Part shown: piece by piece, positions 58,275 to 64,000 of the stretch | Numbering within the stretch: position 1 is the first letter of the stretch | How the letters are laid out: every line of letters starts with the position of its first letter | Source: Nonomuraea endophytica | Lineage (GTDB): Bacteria > Actinomycetota > Actinomycetes > Streptosporangiales > Streptosporangiaceae | DNA length: 64,000 nt | NCBI RefSeq assembly: GCF_014203235.1 | Contig: NZ_JACHIN010000009.1 | Location: 313,539 to 377,538, forward strand | Direction: 5' to 3' | Made by a program: the position numbers and the translations under genes | The notes under the pieces: generated by a model | Seen by the model: only the letters and a program-made list of their open reading frames with translations | The model's database searches: none | Told to the model about the DNA's origin: nothing

Positions 58275-58288
58275 TAAGGTCGGTGCCG
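58275..58288 (+). promoter_or_regulatory. Leaderless -10 (TAAGGT) for subtilase module 1
   Basis: TAAGGT (58275-58280) is seven bases before GTG 58288; no SD. Confidence 0.45.
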
Positions 58289-59007
58289 TGAGCAACGCCC
58301 GCCCCTGGCCCGCCCTCGTGGTGGCCTCCGTGCTGACTCTGGTCTGCGCGGTGGCCGCCGGCGTGGCGGCCAGCGCGGCGGGCTCCGAACTGTCCAGGGG
58401 ACCGACCGCCGGCGAGCTGGCCGCGGCCGCCAAACGCGAGGTGTCCGAGCGCTGGCGCACCTGGCAGGCCGGGAAGATCTTCCCCGCCACCCTCGCGTAC
58501 TCCGCCGAACAGGGCGGCCAGGAACGTGCCACCCGGATCGGCATCTCCCCGCAGACCGGCTGCCAGCAGGCCGTCGACAAGAAGGCCGTCAAGGCGCTGC
58601 GCTCCCACGGCTGCCGGGCCGTGCTGCGGGCCACCTACATCGACGCGCTCCAGGGCGTGGTCGTCACCGTCGGCGTGGTCGCGCTGCCCGACGAACTGCG
58701 CGCCTCCCGGGCCAAGGCCGCCTTCCCGCAGGGTGGCAAGGCGGTGCCCGGCCTGCGTCCCGTCGCCTTCCAGGGAACGGTGACCGACCGCTTCACCGCC
58801 GCCGTGCGCCAGGCGGGCTCGGTGCGGCAGGCGGGGCCGTACCTGGTGCTGACCACCTCGGGCCAGGTGGACGGCCGGCCGGCGCGCGCCGTGGGCGAGC
58901 AACGTCCGACCATCTTCGCCTTCGCCGCCGAGCTGTCCGAGCGGATCCTCGCCGACCTCAGCGAGCCCCGGATGCCCGAGTGCGGCGCCAGGGAGTGGCG
59001 ATGCTGA
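58288..59007 (+). CDS. Membrane-anchored four-Cys protein, module 1 (partner of subtilase)
   Basis: A 239-residue protein with an N-terminal membrane helix or uncleaved signal (about 9-31) and an extracytoplasmic domain. The core ERWRTWQAGKIFP ... RIGISPQTGCQQAVDKKAVK ... GCRAVLRATYIDALQGVVVT is shared with the protein at 60615-61520. Four Cys (92, 109, 232, 239) have the same 17-residue first spacing as the paralogue. It is not a recognised family. It stands directly upstream of a membrane subtilase, as its paralogue does, so it is likely a substrate, chaperone or inhibitor of that protease. Confidence 0.75.
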   Translation: MSNARPWPALVVASVLTLVCAVAAGVAASAAGSELSRGPTAGELAAAAKREVSERWRTWQAGKIFPATLAYSAEQGGQERATRIGISPQTGCQQAVDKKAVKALRSHGCRAVLRATYIDALQGVVVTVGVVALPDELRASRAKAAFPQGGKAVPGLRPVAFQGTVTDRFTAAVRQAGSVRQAGPYLVLTTSGQVDGRPARAVGEQRPTIFAFAAELSERILADLSEPRMPECGAREWRC

Positions 59008-59243
59008 CCTCCGGGTGTACGGCCCCGCCCACGCGACCCAGCACTTCGGCCCGACGTGAGCCGGATCCCGGCGCATGCGTGATGGCGCGGTGCGGGACGG
59101 GGCGCGGGCTTGGGTGCGGACCGGTGGGCGGCGGGACTCGGTGGTCGACGGCCCTTCAGGGTGTGGTGCCGCGTAACCGGCTGATGGCACGGGGCATGCG
59201 GGTGCGGCGCGGTGAGCGGCCGGTGCCGGGGGTGCCGGTGTGA
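59001..59243 (+). CDS. Possible small ORF bridging partner 1 and subtilase 1 (doubtful)
   Basis: An 80-codon frame starting ATG CTG ACC, overlapping the partner stop. That is exactly the position and first codons (GTG CTG ACC) at which subtilase 2 starts in the second module. It ends in a TGATG overlap with the ATG of subtilase 1. The product (MLTSGCTAPPTRPSTS..., Arg/Gly-rich) looks non-natural, so it may be the decayed former N-terminus of subtilase 1 after a frameshift, or a translated coupling ORF. The 232 bases between the module 1 genes hold nothing else. Confidence 0.25.
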   Translation: MLTSGCTAPPTRPSTSARREPDPGACVMARCGTGRGLGCGPVGGGTRWSTALQGVVPRNRLMARGMRVRRGERPVPGVPV

Positions 59244-60556
59244 TGGGGCGTTCGGCGGGGCGTGGGGGTGTGGCCCGGCGGGTGGCGGGCGCCCGGGGTC
59301 GGGCGTGTCGTGGGGCCTTGGTGGTCCGGCGGGGGGTTTTGCTGGTGGTGGCCGGGTTGCTGGTGGCTCCTCCTTCGCCGGCGTTGGCCGATGACATCCG
59401 GGGCAGTCAGCAGCCGGTGATCAAGACCCTGGGGCTGCCCAAGGCGTGGCGGACCAGCAAGGGCGCCGGGGTGACCGTGGCGGTGCTGGACTCGGGGGTC
59501 GATCCCGGGCACCGCGATCTGGCCGGTTCGGTGGTGACGGGCAGGGACTTCACGGCGGGCGCCAACCCCCCGGGCGTGGCCCCGCGCAAGCTGCACGGCA
59601 CCTACATGGCCTCCCTGATCGCCGGCCACGGCCACGGTCCGGGCGGCAGGAGAGGCGTGATCGGGGTGGCCCCGTCGGCCAGGCTGCTGTCGGTCAGGGT
59701 GATCCTGGAGGACGAGGAGCCGGGCTTCAGGGAGTTCAACTCAGCCGAGCGTTTCGAGGACGTCGTGGCCAAGGGCATCCGCTACGCCGTCGACCAGGGC
59801 GCCGATGTGATCAACATGTCGATCTCCAAGGAGCTGGCGACCAAGGAGGAGCGGGCGGCGATCCGGTACGCGATCTCCAAGAAGGTCGTGCTGGTGGCGG
59901 CGGCCGGTAACGACGGGCAGCGTAAGCCGGACGCGAACGGGTTCGCGCCGTACTCGTATCCGGCGGCCTTTCCCGGCGTGGTGTCGGTGGGGGCGACGGA
60001 TCGGGGGTTGCGGCGGGCGTCGTTCTCGAACTGGAACCCGTCGGTGCTGGTGGCCGCGCCGGGGGTGGACATTCTGGGCGCGGGGCCCGGCGACGAGTAC
60101 TGGGTGGGCAAGGGGACGTCGCAGGCGACCGCCCTGGTCTCGGGCGTCGCCGCCCTCATTAAGGCCAAATATCCGGATATGTCGCCTGCGCTCGTGGCCC
60201 AGGCCCTCACCGCGGGCGCCACCCGGCGGCCTCCGGGCGGTTACGACACCGGCACCGGGTTCGGCGTCGTCAACGCGGCGGGCTCCCTCGACGTGGCGGC
60301 CAGGCTGGCCGGCCACACCCAGACGGCCAAGGGCGCGCAGGCCCAGGACCCCGCCCGCCCGATGGCCGGCGGCCACGCGGGACCCATCCAGGTGATCAAC
60401 CGCGACCGCCGCAGCGTCACCCTCTACGGCGCCATCGCCGCCGGGGGAGCGATCGCCTCGATCACCTCGCTCGGCATTCTGGTAGCACTGGTAAGAAAGG
60501 CACGACGCGTCATACCCCAGCGAGACGCGTCATCCCGCCCCGGCGGAGACGCATGA
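59240..60556 (+). CDS. Mycosin-like membrane-anchored subtilase, module 1
   Basis: A 438-residue S8 peptidase. Long Arg-rich N-terminus, then a signal segment (about 31-50, RGVLLVVAGLLVAPPSPALA). The catalytic triad is Asp84 (VAVLDSGVD), His119 (LHGTYMASLIAG) and Ser294 (GKGTSQATALVSG), with Asn224 for the oxyanion hole (AAGNDG). A C-terminal membrane helix (about 400-420) and basic tail follow. The layout matches mycosins (MycP) of type VII secretion, but no ESX gene is in the window. Start GTG 59240 or ATG 59243; an in-frame stop at 59213 rules out earlier starts. Confidence 0.88.
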   Translation: MMGRSAGRGGVARRVAGARGRACRGALVVRRGVLLVVAGLLVAPPSPALADDIRGSQQPVIKTLGLPKAWRTSKGAGVTVAVLDSGVDPGHRDLAGSVVTGRDFTAGANPPGVAPRKLHGTYMASLIAGHGHGPGGRRGVIGVAPSARLLSVRVILEDEEPGFREFNSAERFEDVVAKGIRYAVDQGADVINMSISKELATKEERAAIRYAISKKVVLVAAAGNDGQRKPDANGFAPYSYPAAFPGVVSVGATDRGLRRASFSNWNPSVLVAAPGVDILGAGPGDEYWVGKGTSQATALVSGVAALIKAKYPDMSPALVAQALTAGATRRPPGGYDTGTGFGVVNAAGSLDVAARLAGHTQTAKGAQAQDPARPMAGGHAGPIQVINRDRRSVTLYGAIAAGGAIASITSLGILVALVRKARRVIPQRDASSRPGGDA

Positions 60557-60614
60557 TCTCCCCTCCTCGGGGGACGAAATAGACACAAATGAGAATCGGT
60601 TCGGAAACGAGGCG

Positions 60615-61520
60615 GTGGTGAGGGCACGTAGGTCGAGCTCGGGACTGCCGCGAGCCGGGGGGAGCGACACACCGCGACGGGACAACCCGCTCGGAGCCGC
60701 CGCCGGCCGCCGCTCCCGCGTGCGCGCATGGCCACCCGCGACGGGCGCCAAGGCCACCGCGGTGCGCGAGCGCGCCGAGGCCGCCGCGCTCCGGCAGGGC
60801 GTGCGCTACCGGACGATCTTCCGCGCCCTGCTGGCCGGGATCATCGCGCTGTCGGCGGTCATCGTGCTGACCGGCACCGTGGGCCTGTTCTCCGAGACGC
60901 GGGCGCGCCCGCTCACCGTGGCCGAGCAGAACCGCTACAAGCAGGAGGAGATCGCCCGCCGCTGGCAGGCCTGGCCGGCCACGGGCGTGTTTCCCGAAGA
61001 GGTGAAGTACCTGGGCCTGGAAAAGGCCACCCAATACGCCAGGCGCGTCGGCATCGCGCCGCAGGCCGGCTGTGACAAGGCCGTCGACCAGGCGGTGGCC
61101 GGGGTGCTGGCGGAGTTCGGCTGCGTGGCCGTGCTGCGGGCCACCTACGTCGACCAGACCGCCTCGTTCGTCATCACGGTCGGGGTCGCGGTGCTGAAGG
61201 ACGAGGAGGCGCGGGCCTCGGTGACCGAGCAGCTCACGCTGGACGACCGGGTGGGCGTGCTGCCCGTGGCCTTCCCGGGCACCGTGTCCGAGCGCTTCGG
61301 GGTCGAGCAGCGCCAGCGCAACGCGTGGGTGGGGGCCGGGCCGTACGTCGTCTTCTCCACCGCCGGGTACGTGGACGGCCGCACCCGCGCGGCCGTACCC
61401 ACCGAGGAGATTTTGCACAGCGAGCTCTGGCCCGCCGCCAAGTCGATCGGCAACCAGATCGCCTACTTCCTCGCCGACCCGCCCGCGGTCCCGCCGTGCA
61501 CGCAGGGGAACGTGTGCTGA
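60615..61520 (+). CDS. Membrane-anchored four-Cys protein, module 2 (partner of subtilase)
   Basis: A 301-residue paralogue of the 58288 protein. It has an extra ~65-residue basic cytoplasmic N-terminus, a membrane helix (about 69-92) and the shared extracytoplasmic domain (ARRWQAWPATGVFP ... RRVGIAPQAGCDKAVDQAVA ... GCVAVLRATYVDQTASFVIT). The Cys set (143, 160, 295, 301) is conserved. GTG 60615 or 60618, with GAGG upstream. It overlaps subtilase 2 by seven bases, so the pair is translationally coupled. Confidence 0.78.
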   Translation: MVRARRSSSGLPRAGGSDTPRRDNPLGAAAGRRSRVRAWPPATGAKATAVRERAEAAALRQGVRYRTIFRALLAGIIALSAVIVLTGTVGLFSETRARPLTVAEQNRYKQEEIARRWQAWPATGVFPEEVKYLGLEKATQYARRVGIAPQAGCDKAVDQAVAGVLAEFGCVAVLRATYVDQTASFVITVGVAVLKDEEARASVTEQLTLDDRVGVLPVAFPGTVSERFGVEQRQRNAWVGAGPYVVFSTAGYVDGRTRAAVPTEEILHSELWPAAKSIGNQIAYFLADPPAVPPCTQGNVC

Positions 61521-62668
61521 CCCCCGTCCGCCTGCTCACGGCCGCCGCGCTCGCATTCTCGGGTACGGCCCCGCCGCCCGTCCGCACCCAGCAGGAGTGG
61601 GTCCTGGACGCGCTCAACGTCGAGCAGGCGTGGACCCTCACCAAGGGCGCCGACGTCGTGGTCGCGGTCGTCGACAGCGGCGTGGACACGAAGATCAAGG
61701 AGCTGAAGGACAAGGTCACCGTCGGCCCCGACATGACCGAGCCGGCGCTGGACCGCCAGTTGCCGCCGGGCAGGCACGGGACCGCCATGGCCGCGCTGAT
61801 CGCCGGTTCAGGCGCCGACGGCGGGCTGGTGGGCGTGGCGCCGGAGGCGAAGATCCTGTCGCTGCCGCTGCCCGAGGAGGAGGACAGCCCGAACTTCCTG
61901 CCGCCGGCCCAGGAGCAGTCGGGCAGCCGGGAGAGCCCGCTGGCCAGGGCCATCCGCTACGCGGCCAACCACGGCGCCAAGGTGGTGAGCCTGTCGCTGG
62001 GCGCCTACGGGGCGCAGAAGTCGGAGCGGGAGGCGGTGTCGTACGCGCTGGGCAAGGGCGTCGTGCTGGTCGCGGCTGTGGGCAACGACGGGCAGACCAA
62101 GTACGCCAAGGACAACAGCACCTCGTACTGGAGTTTCCCCGCCGGGTACCCGGGCGTGATCGGCGTGGGCGCGGTGGACCGGCAGGGCAGGCGCGCGGCG
62201 TTCAGCAGCGACAACCTGTCGGTGCTGGTGGCGGCGCCGGGCGTGGAGGTGCCGGTGGTGAAGGGCGAGGGCGACTACGAGCTGTCGTCGGGCACGAGTT
62301 CGGCGACGGCGCTGGTGGCGGGGGTCGCCGCCCTGATCAAGTCGAAATATCCGCAGATGTCGCCCGCGCAGGTCTCGCAGGCCATCGCGCTGAGCGCCCG
62401 CGGCAGGCCCGCCGCCGGCTACGACGAGAAAGTGGGATTCGGCACCGTGGACGCGGCCGCCGCGCTCAACGCCGCCCAGCAGCTCTCCGGCCAGCGGCGC
62501 GAGGTCGACATGCCCTCCGGCCGGCACTTCGGCGAGGGCGAGGAGTCGCCCCAGCCGTCCCCGCCGGGCCCCGACCCGTGGCGCCTCTGGCTCTACGGCG
62601 TCGGCGTCATCCTGGCCCTCGTCACCTTCTGCGGCGCGATCATCGTGCTCAATCAGCGCAAGCGGTAA
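61514..62668 (+). CDS. Mycosin-like membrane-anchored subtilase, module 2
   Basis: A 384-residue S8 peptidase. A short signal peptide (MLTPVRLLTAAALAFSGTAP) precedes triad Asp54 (AVVDSGVD), His88 (GRHGTAMAALIAG) and Ser262 (SSGTSSATALVAG), with Asn191 (AVGNDG). A Pro-rich linker and C-terminal membrane helix (about 359-380, LWLYGVGVILALVTFCGAII) with NQRKR tail follow. GTG 61514 is chosen because it gives an immediate signal peptide and overlaps the partner stop. It is similar to subtilase 1 throughout the catalytic domain, supporting duplication of the whole module. Confidence 0.9.
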   Translation: MLTPVRLLTAAALAFSGTAPPPVRTQQEWVLDALNVEQAWTLTKGADVVVAVVDSGVDTKIKELKDKVTVGPDMTEPALDRQLPPGRHGTAMAALIAGSGADGGLVGVAPEAKILSLPLPEEEDSPNFLPPAQEQSGSRESPLARAIRYAANHGAKVVSLSLGAYGAQKSEREAVSYALGKGVVLVAAVGNDGQTKYAKDNSTSYWSFPAGYPGVIGVGAVDRQGRRAAFSSDNLSVLVAAPGVEVPVVKGEGDYELSSGTSSATALVAGVAALIKSKYPQMSPAQVSQAIALSARGRPAAGYDEKVGFGTVDAAAALNAAQQLSGQRREVDMPSGRHFGEGEESPQPSPPGPDPWRLWLYGVGVILALVTFCGAIIVLNQRKR

Positions 62669-62690
62669 AGATCCGCTATGGTCGCGCGTC

Positions 62691-63044
62691 ATGGGATACG
62701 AGCTACGCGTGGTTCGTGAGTCGCCACTGGCGTTCGCGGAGCTCGCGAGGGCGATCGCGCCGGCCGGATTCGAGCTGGGCGCAGCAGAGGAGATCCTCGC
62801 CAAACACGGCGGCGACGCCCATACCGTCGGCCGATGGCGCGGCGAGATCGTCGGCGAACCCGGCTCCGACTGGCACGTGGCGCAGCTCGTCCGGCTGTCG
62901 TCCGTGCTCGGCGGCCGCCTGGTCGGCGAGGACGGCGAGGTCTACGCGCTGACCGACGGCGTCGTCGAGGTGGTCGGCAACGGCAACGCCGCCGAGATCG
63001 GCAAGTTCGACGAGATCGTCGCTGCGGGGCCCGATTCATGGTGA
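62691..63044 (+). CDS. Conserved hypothetical protein (117 aa)
   Basis: A small soluble alpha/beta protein (MGYELRVVRESPLAFAELAR ... GEPGSDWHVAQLVRLSSVLG). Family not recognised. TATGGT lies eight bases upstream of the ATG, with no SD. It overlaps the downstream alkyltransferase-like gene by seven bases, so the two are coupled and it may be functionally linked to DNA alkylation response. Confidence 0.65.
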   Translation: MGYELRVVRESPLAFAELARAIAPAGFELGAAEEILAKHGGDAHTVGRWRGEIVGEPGSDWHVAQLVRLSSVLGGRLVGEDGEVYALTDGVVEVVGNGNAAEIGKFDEIVAAGPDSW

Positions 63045-63352
63045 ACCCCTATGCCGAGCGGGTCCTCGAAGTCGTGGAGCGGATCCCGCCCGGCATGGTC
63101 ATGTCTTATGGCGACATAGCCGAGTATCTGGGCGAAGGCGGACCCCGCCAGGTCGGCCGGGTCATGTCCACGTGGGGCGGCGGCGTGCCCTGGTGGCGGG
63201 TGGTCCACTCCGACGGCACCGGTGCCCCTGACCACGAGGAACGCTGCCTGAGGCACTGGCGCGAAGAGGGCACCCCCTTGCGCGGCGACCGCGTCGACAT
63301 GCGCGAGGCCCGCTGGCACGGGGATTCAGCGGATTCTCAGGAAACCCGCTGA
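63038..63352 (+). CDS. Alkyltransferase-like protein (ATL, MGMT-type DNA-binding domain lacking the Cys)
   Basis: A 104-residue protein, only the C-terminal MGMT DNA-binding domain: VVERIPPGMVMSYGDIAEYL, the arginine-finger helix GGPRQVGRVMS, and the active-site loop GVPWWRVVHSDG. There the canonical Pro-Cys-His-Arg is Pro51-Trp52-Trp53-Arg54. The missing Cys means it cannot accept alkyl groups; ATL proteins bind O6-alkylguanine and flag it for nucleotide excision repair. Rv3204-type genes occupy this neighbourhood in mycobacteria (recalled). Confidence 0.88.
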   Translation: MVNPYAERVLEVVERIPPGMVMSYGDIAEYLGEGGPRQVGRVMSTWGGGVPWWRVVHSDGTGAPDHEERCLRHWREEGTPLRGDRVDMREARWHGDSADSQETR

Positions 63353-63447
63353 GCTGCGCATCCCGCCTGCGGGAGAATCCGCGGCATGTGATTCCCATTA
63401 CCATGGCCTGAACAGCGACTGCGGGTCCGAAAGGCGGTGCCTTCCCA

Positions 63448-64000
63448 ATGGCCACCGGCGTCACAGCCCAGGAGCGGCTGCGGGCTGTTCAGGACCTCTG
63501 CGACCGCGGGGAACCACTCGAGGCGATCATGGAGGCGGCCCGGGCCGCCGGGCCCGACCATGCCGCCGAGATCCTCAGCGGCCCGCTGGGCGCCAGGATG
63601 GACCAGGCGATCAAACGCGGAGCCGCGCGCAGGCGCGAGCTCGTCAGCCTTCTGCGCCCCTATCTCGCCACCGTCGACCCCAAGGTCAAGCGCGAGCTCC
63701 CGGTGGCCCGCAGGCTTCTGTGCCACCTCATCGAACACCGCGACCTCGACGAACTCGCCGACGGCGACGTGCTCACCACCGTGGTCGCCGCCGCTGCGGA
63801 GCCGTCCAAGCGCATCCGCAAGGGCCTGCGCTGGTATGCCGACCTGCCGCTGCGCGACGAGCTGCCGCCCGCCCTCTACCGCCTGCGCCGCGCCGACCTG
63901 GTGCCGGTGACGCAGATCGACGACATCGTCTGGCGCGACGGCAAGCTGCTCGTGCGCGGCCACGCCTACCTCGCCGGGCTGTCGGTGCGCAGCAGCCGCT
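63448..64000 (+). CDS. N-terminal part of an unidentified protein (runs off window)
   Basis: An open frame from ATG 63448 to the window end (184 codons), beginning MATGVTAQERLRAVQDLCDR, with GAAAGGCGG upstream. A helical N-terminal region (~120 residues, VDPKVKRELPVARRLLCHLI) is followed by VTQIDDIVWRDGKLLVRGHA-YLAGLSV. That last pattern is seen in accessory domains of actinobacterial wall-polymer glycosyltransferases/TagF-like proteins. Identification is tentative; the catalytic part lies outside. Confidence 0.6.
   Translation, partial: MATGVTAQERLRAVQDLCDRGEPLEAIMEAARAAGPDHAAEILSGPLGARMDQAIKRGAARRRELVSLLRPYLATVDPKVKRELPVARRLLCHLIEHRDLDELADGDVLTTVVAAAAEPSKRIRKGLRWYADLPLRDELPPALYRLRRADLVPVTQIDDIVWRDGKLLVRGHAYLAGLSVRSSR

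Noticed and set aside
58288..62668. ESX/type VII secretion locus because of mycosin-like proteases
   Set aside because: No EccB/C/D/E, EsxA/B or WxG proteins are visible in the flanks; only the protease architecture matches.
1..64000. tRNA or rRNA genes
   Set aside because: No cloverleaf-like GGTTCGA-type T-loops with matching acceptor stems, and no rRNA-conserved segments, were noticed; a tRNAscan/Infernal run would be decisive.

Overview
The window is high-GC actinobacterial chromosome: overwhelmingly GC third positions, many GTG starts, SD-poor starts sitting 6-7 nt behind TANNNT hexamers, SigE/HtrA/TatB and Mrp blocks, DUF3117 and DUF3107. PQQ genes, NHEJ genes, a DUF2264/LacI sugar operon and duplicated subtilases fit a Streptosporangiales-type filamentous actinomycete (Nonomuraea/Streptosporangium/Actinomadura-like). 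That placement is inference. No rRNA, tRNA, CRISPR array, IS element or phage gene was recognised.

Layout. 1-3.9 kb: 3' end of dapE, two LOG-family Rossmann proteins, a divergent small gene / membrane protein pair, and 3-methyladenine DNA glycosylase I. 3.9-13.7 kb: an inserted carbohydrate cassette (DUF2264 protein, LacI regulator, 2-hydroxyacid dehydrogenase; divergently two CUT1 permeases, a lipoprotein binding protein and a beta-helix/F5-8C protein), with operator-like sites in the divergent promoter region. 13.7-16.8 kb: two membrane proteins (one apparently frameshifted), enoyl-CoA hydratase and PaaX. 17-27.5 kb: a conserved core whose order recalls M. tuberculosis Rv1202-Rv1234: DUF3117, leucyl aminopeptidase, O-methyltransferase, sigE, anti-sigma factor, htrA, tatB, mrp, MarR, DUF1003 and an MgtE-N/CBS protein. 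The DNA around tatB is packed with repeats. 27.5-41 kb: EamA transporter, methyltransferase, BioY, CitE-like lyase, a two-gene membrane/secreted unit, CPBP protease, a 1007-residue Asp-box membrane protein, Nudix, MarC, a degenerate metallo-beta-lactamase-fold protein and a RecB-like nuclease. 41.1-44.1 kb: a complete, translationally coupled pqqABCDE operon; pqqA is only 51 codons and has a long N-terminal extension. 44-47.5 kb: MpaB-like oxygenase, hydrolase, ECF sigma factor with its membrane partner. 47.6-51.7 kb and 56-63.4 kb: RhlE helicase, ferritin-like protein, DUF3107, TetR, then hydrolase, MoeZ and an alkyltransferase-like protein, a second conserved block (recalling Rv3203-Rv3211). 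It is split by a bacterial NHEJ cassette (LigD-type polymerase, ATP ligase, Ku) and two secreted cationic Cys-containing small proteins. 58.3-62.7 kb: a tandem duplication of a two-gene module, a membrane-anchored four-cysteine protein plus a mycosin-like membrane subtilase. The window ends in a truncated gene.

How it works together. Housekeeping and envelope-stress genes (SigE, anti-sigma, HtrA, TatB) alternate with accessory modules for sugar uptake, PQQ synthesis, DNA end joining and surface proteolysis. The most system-like unexplained unit is the duplicated partner/subtilase module. Next are the pair of secreted cationic proteins sharing an upstream element, the extended PqqA, and a ~100-bp dispersed repeat present three times.
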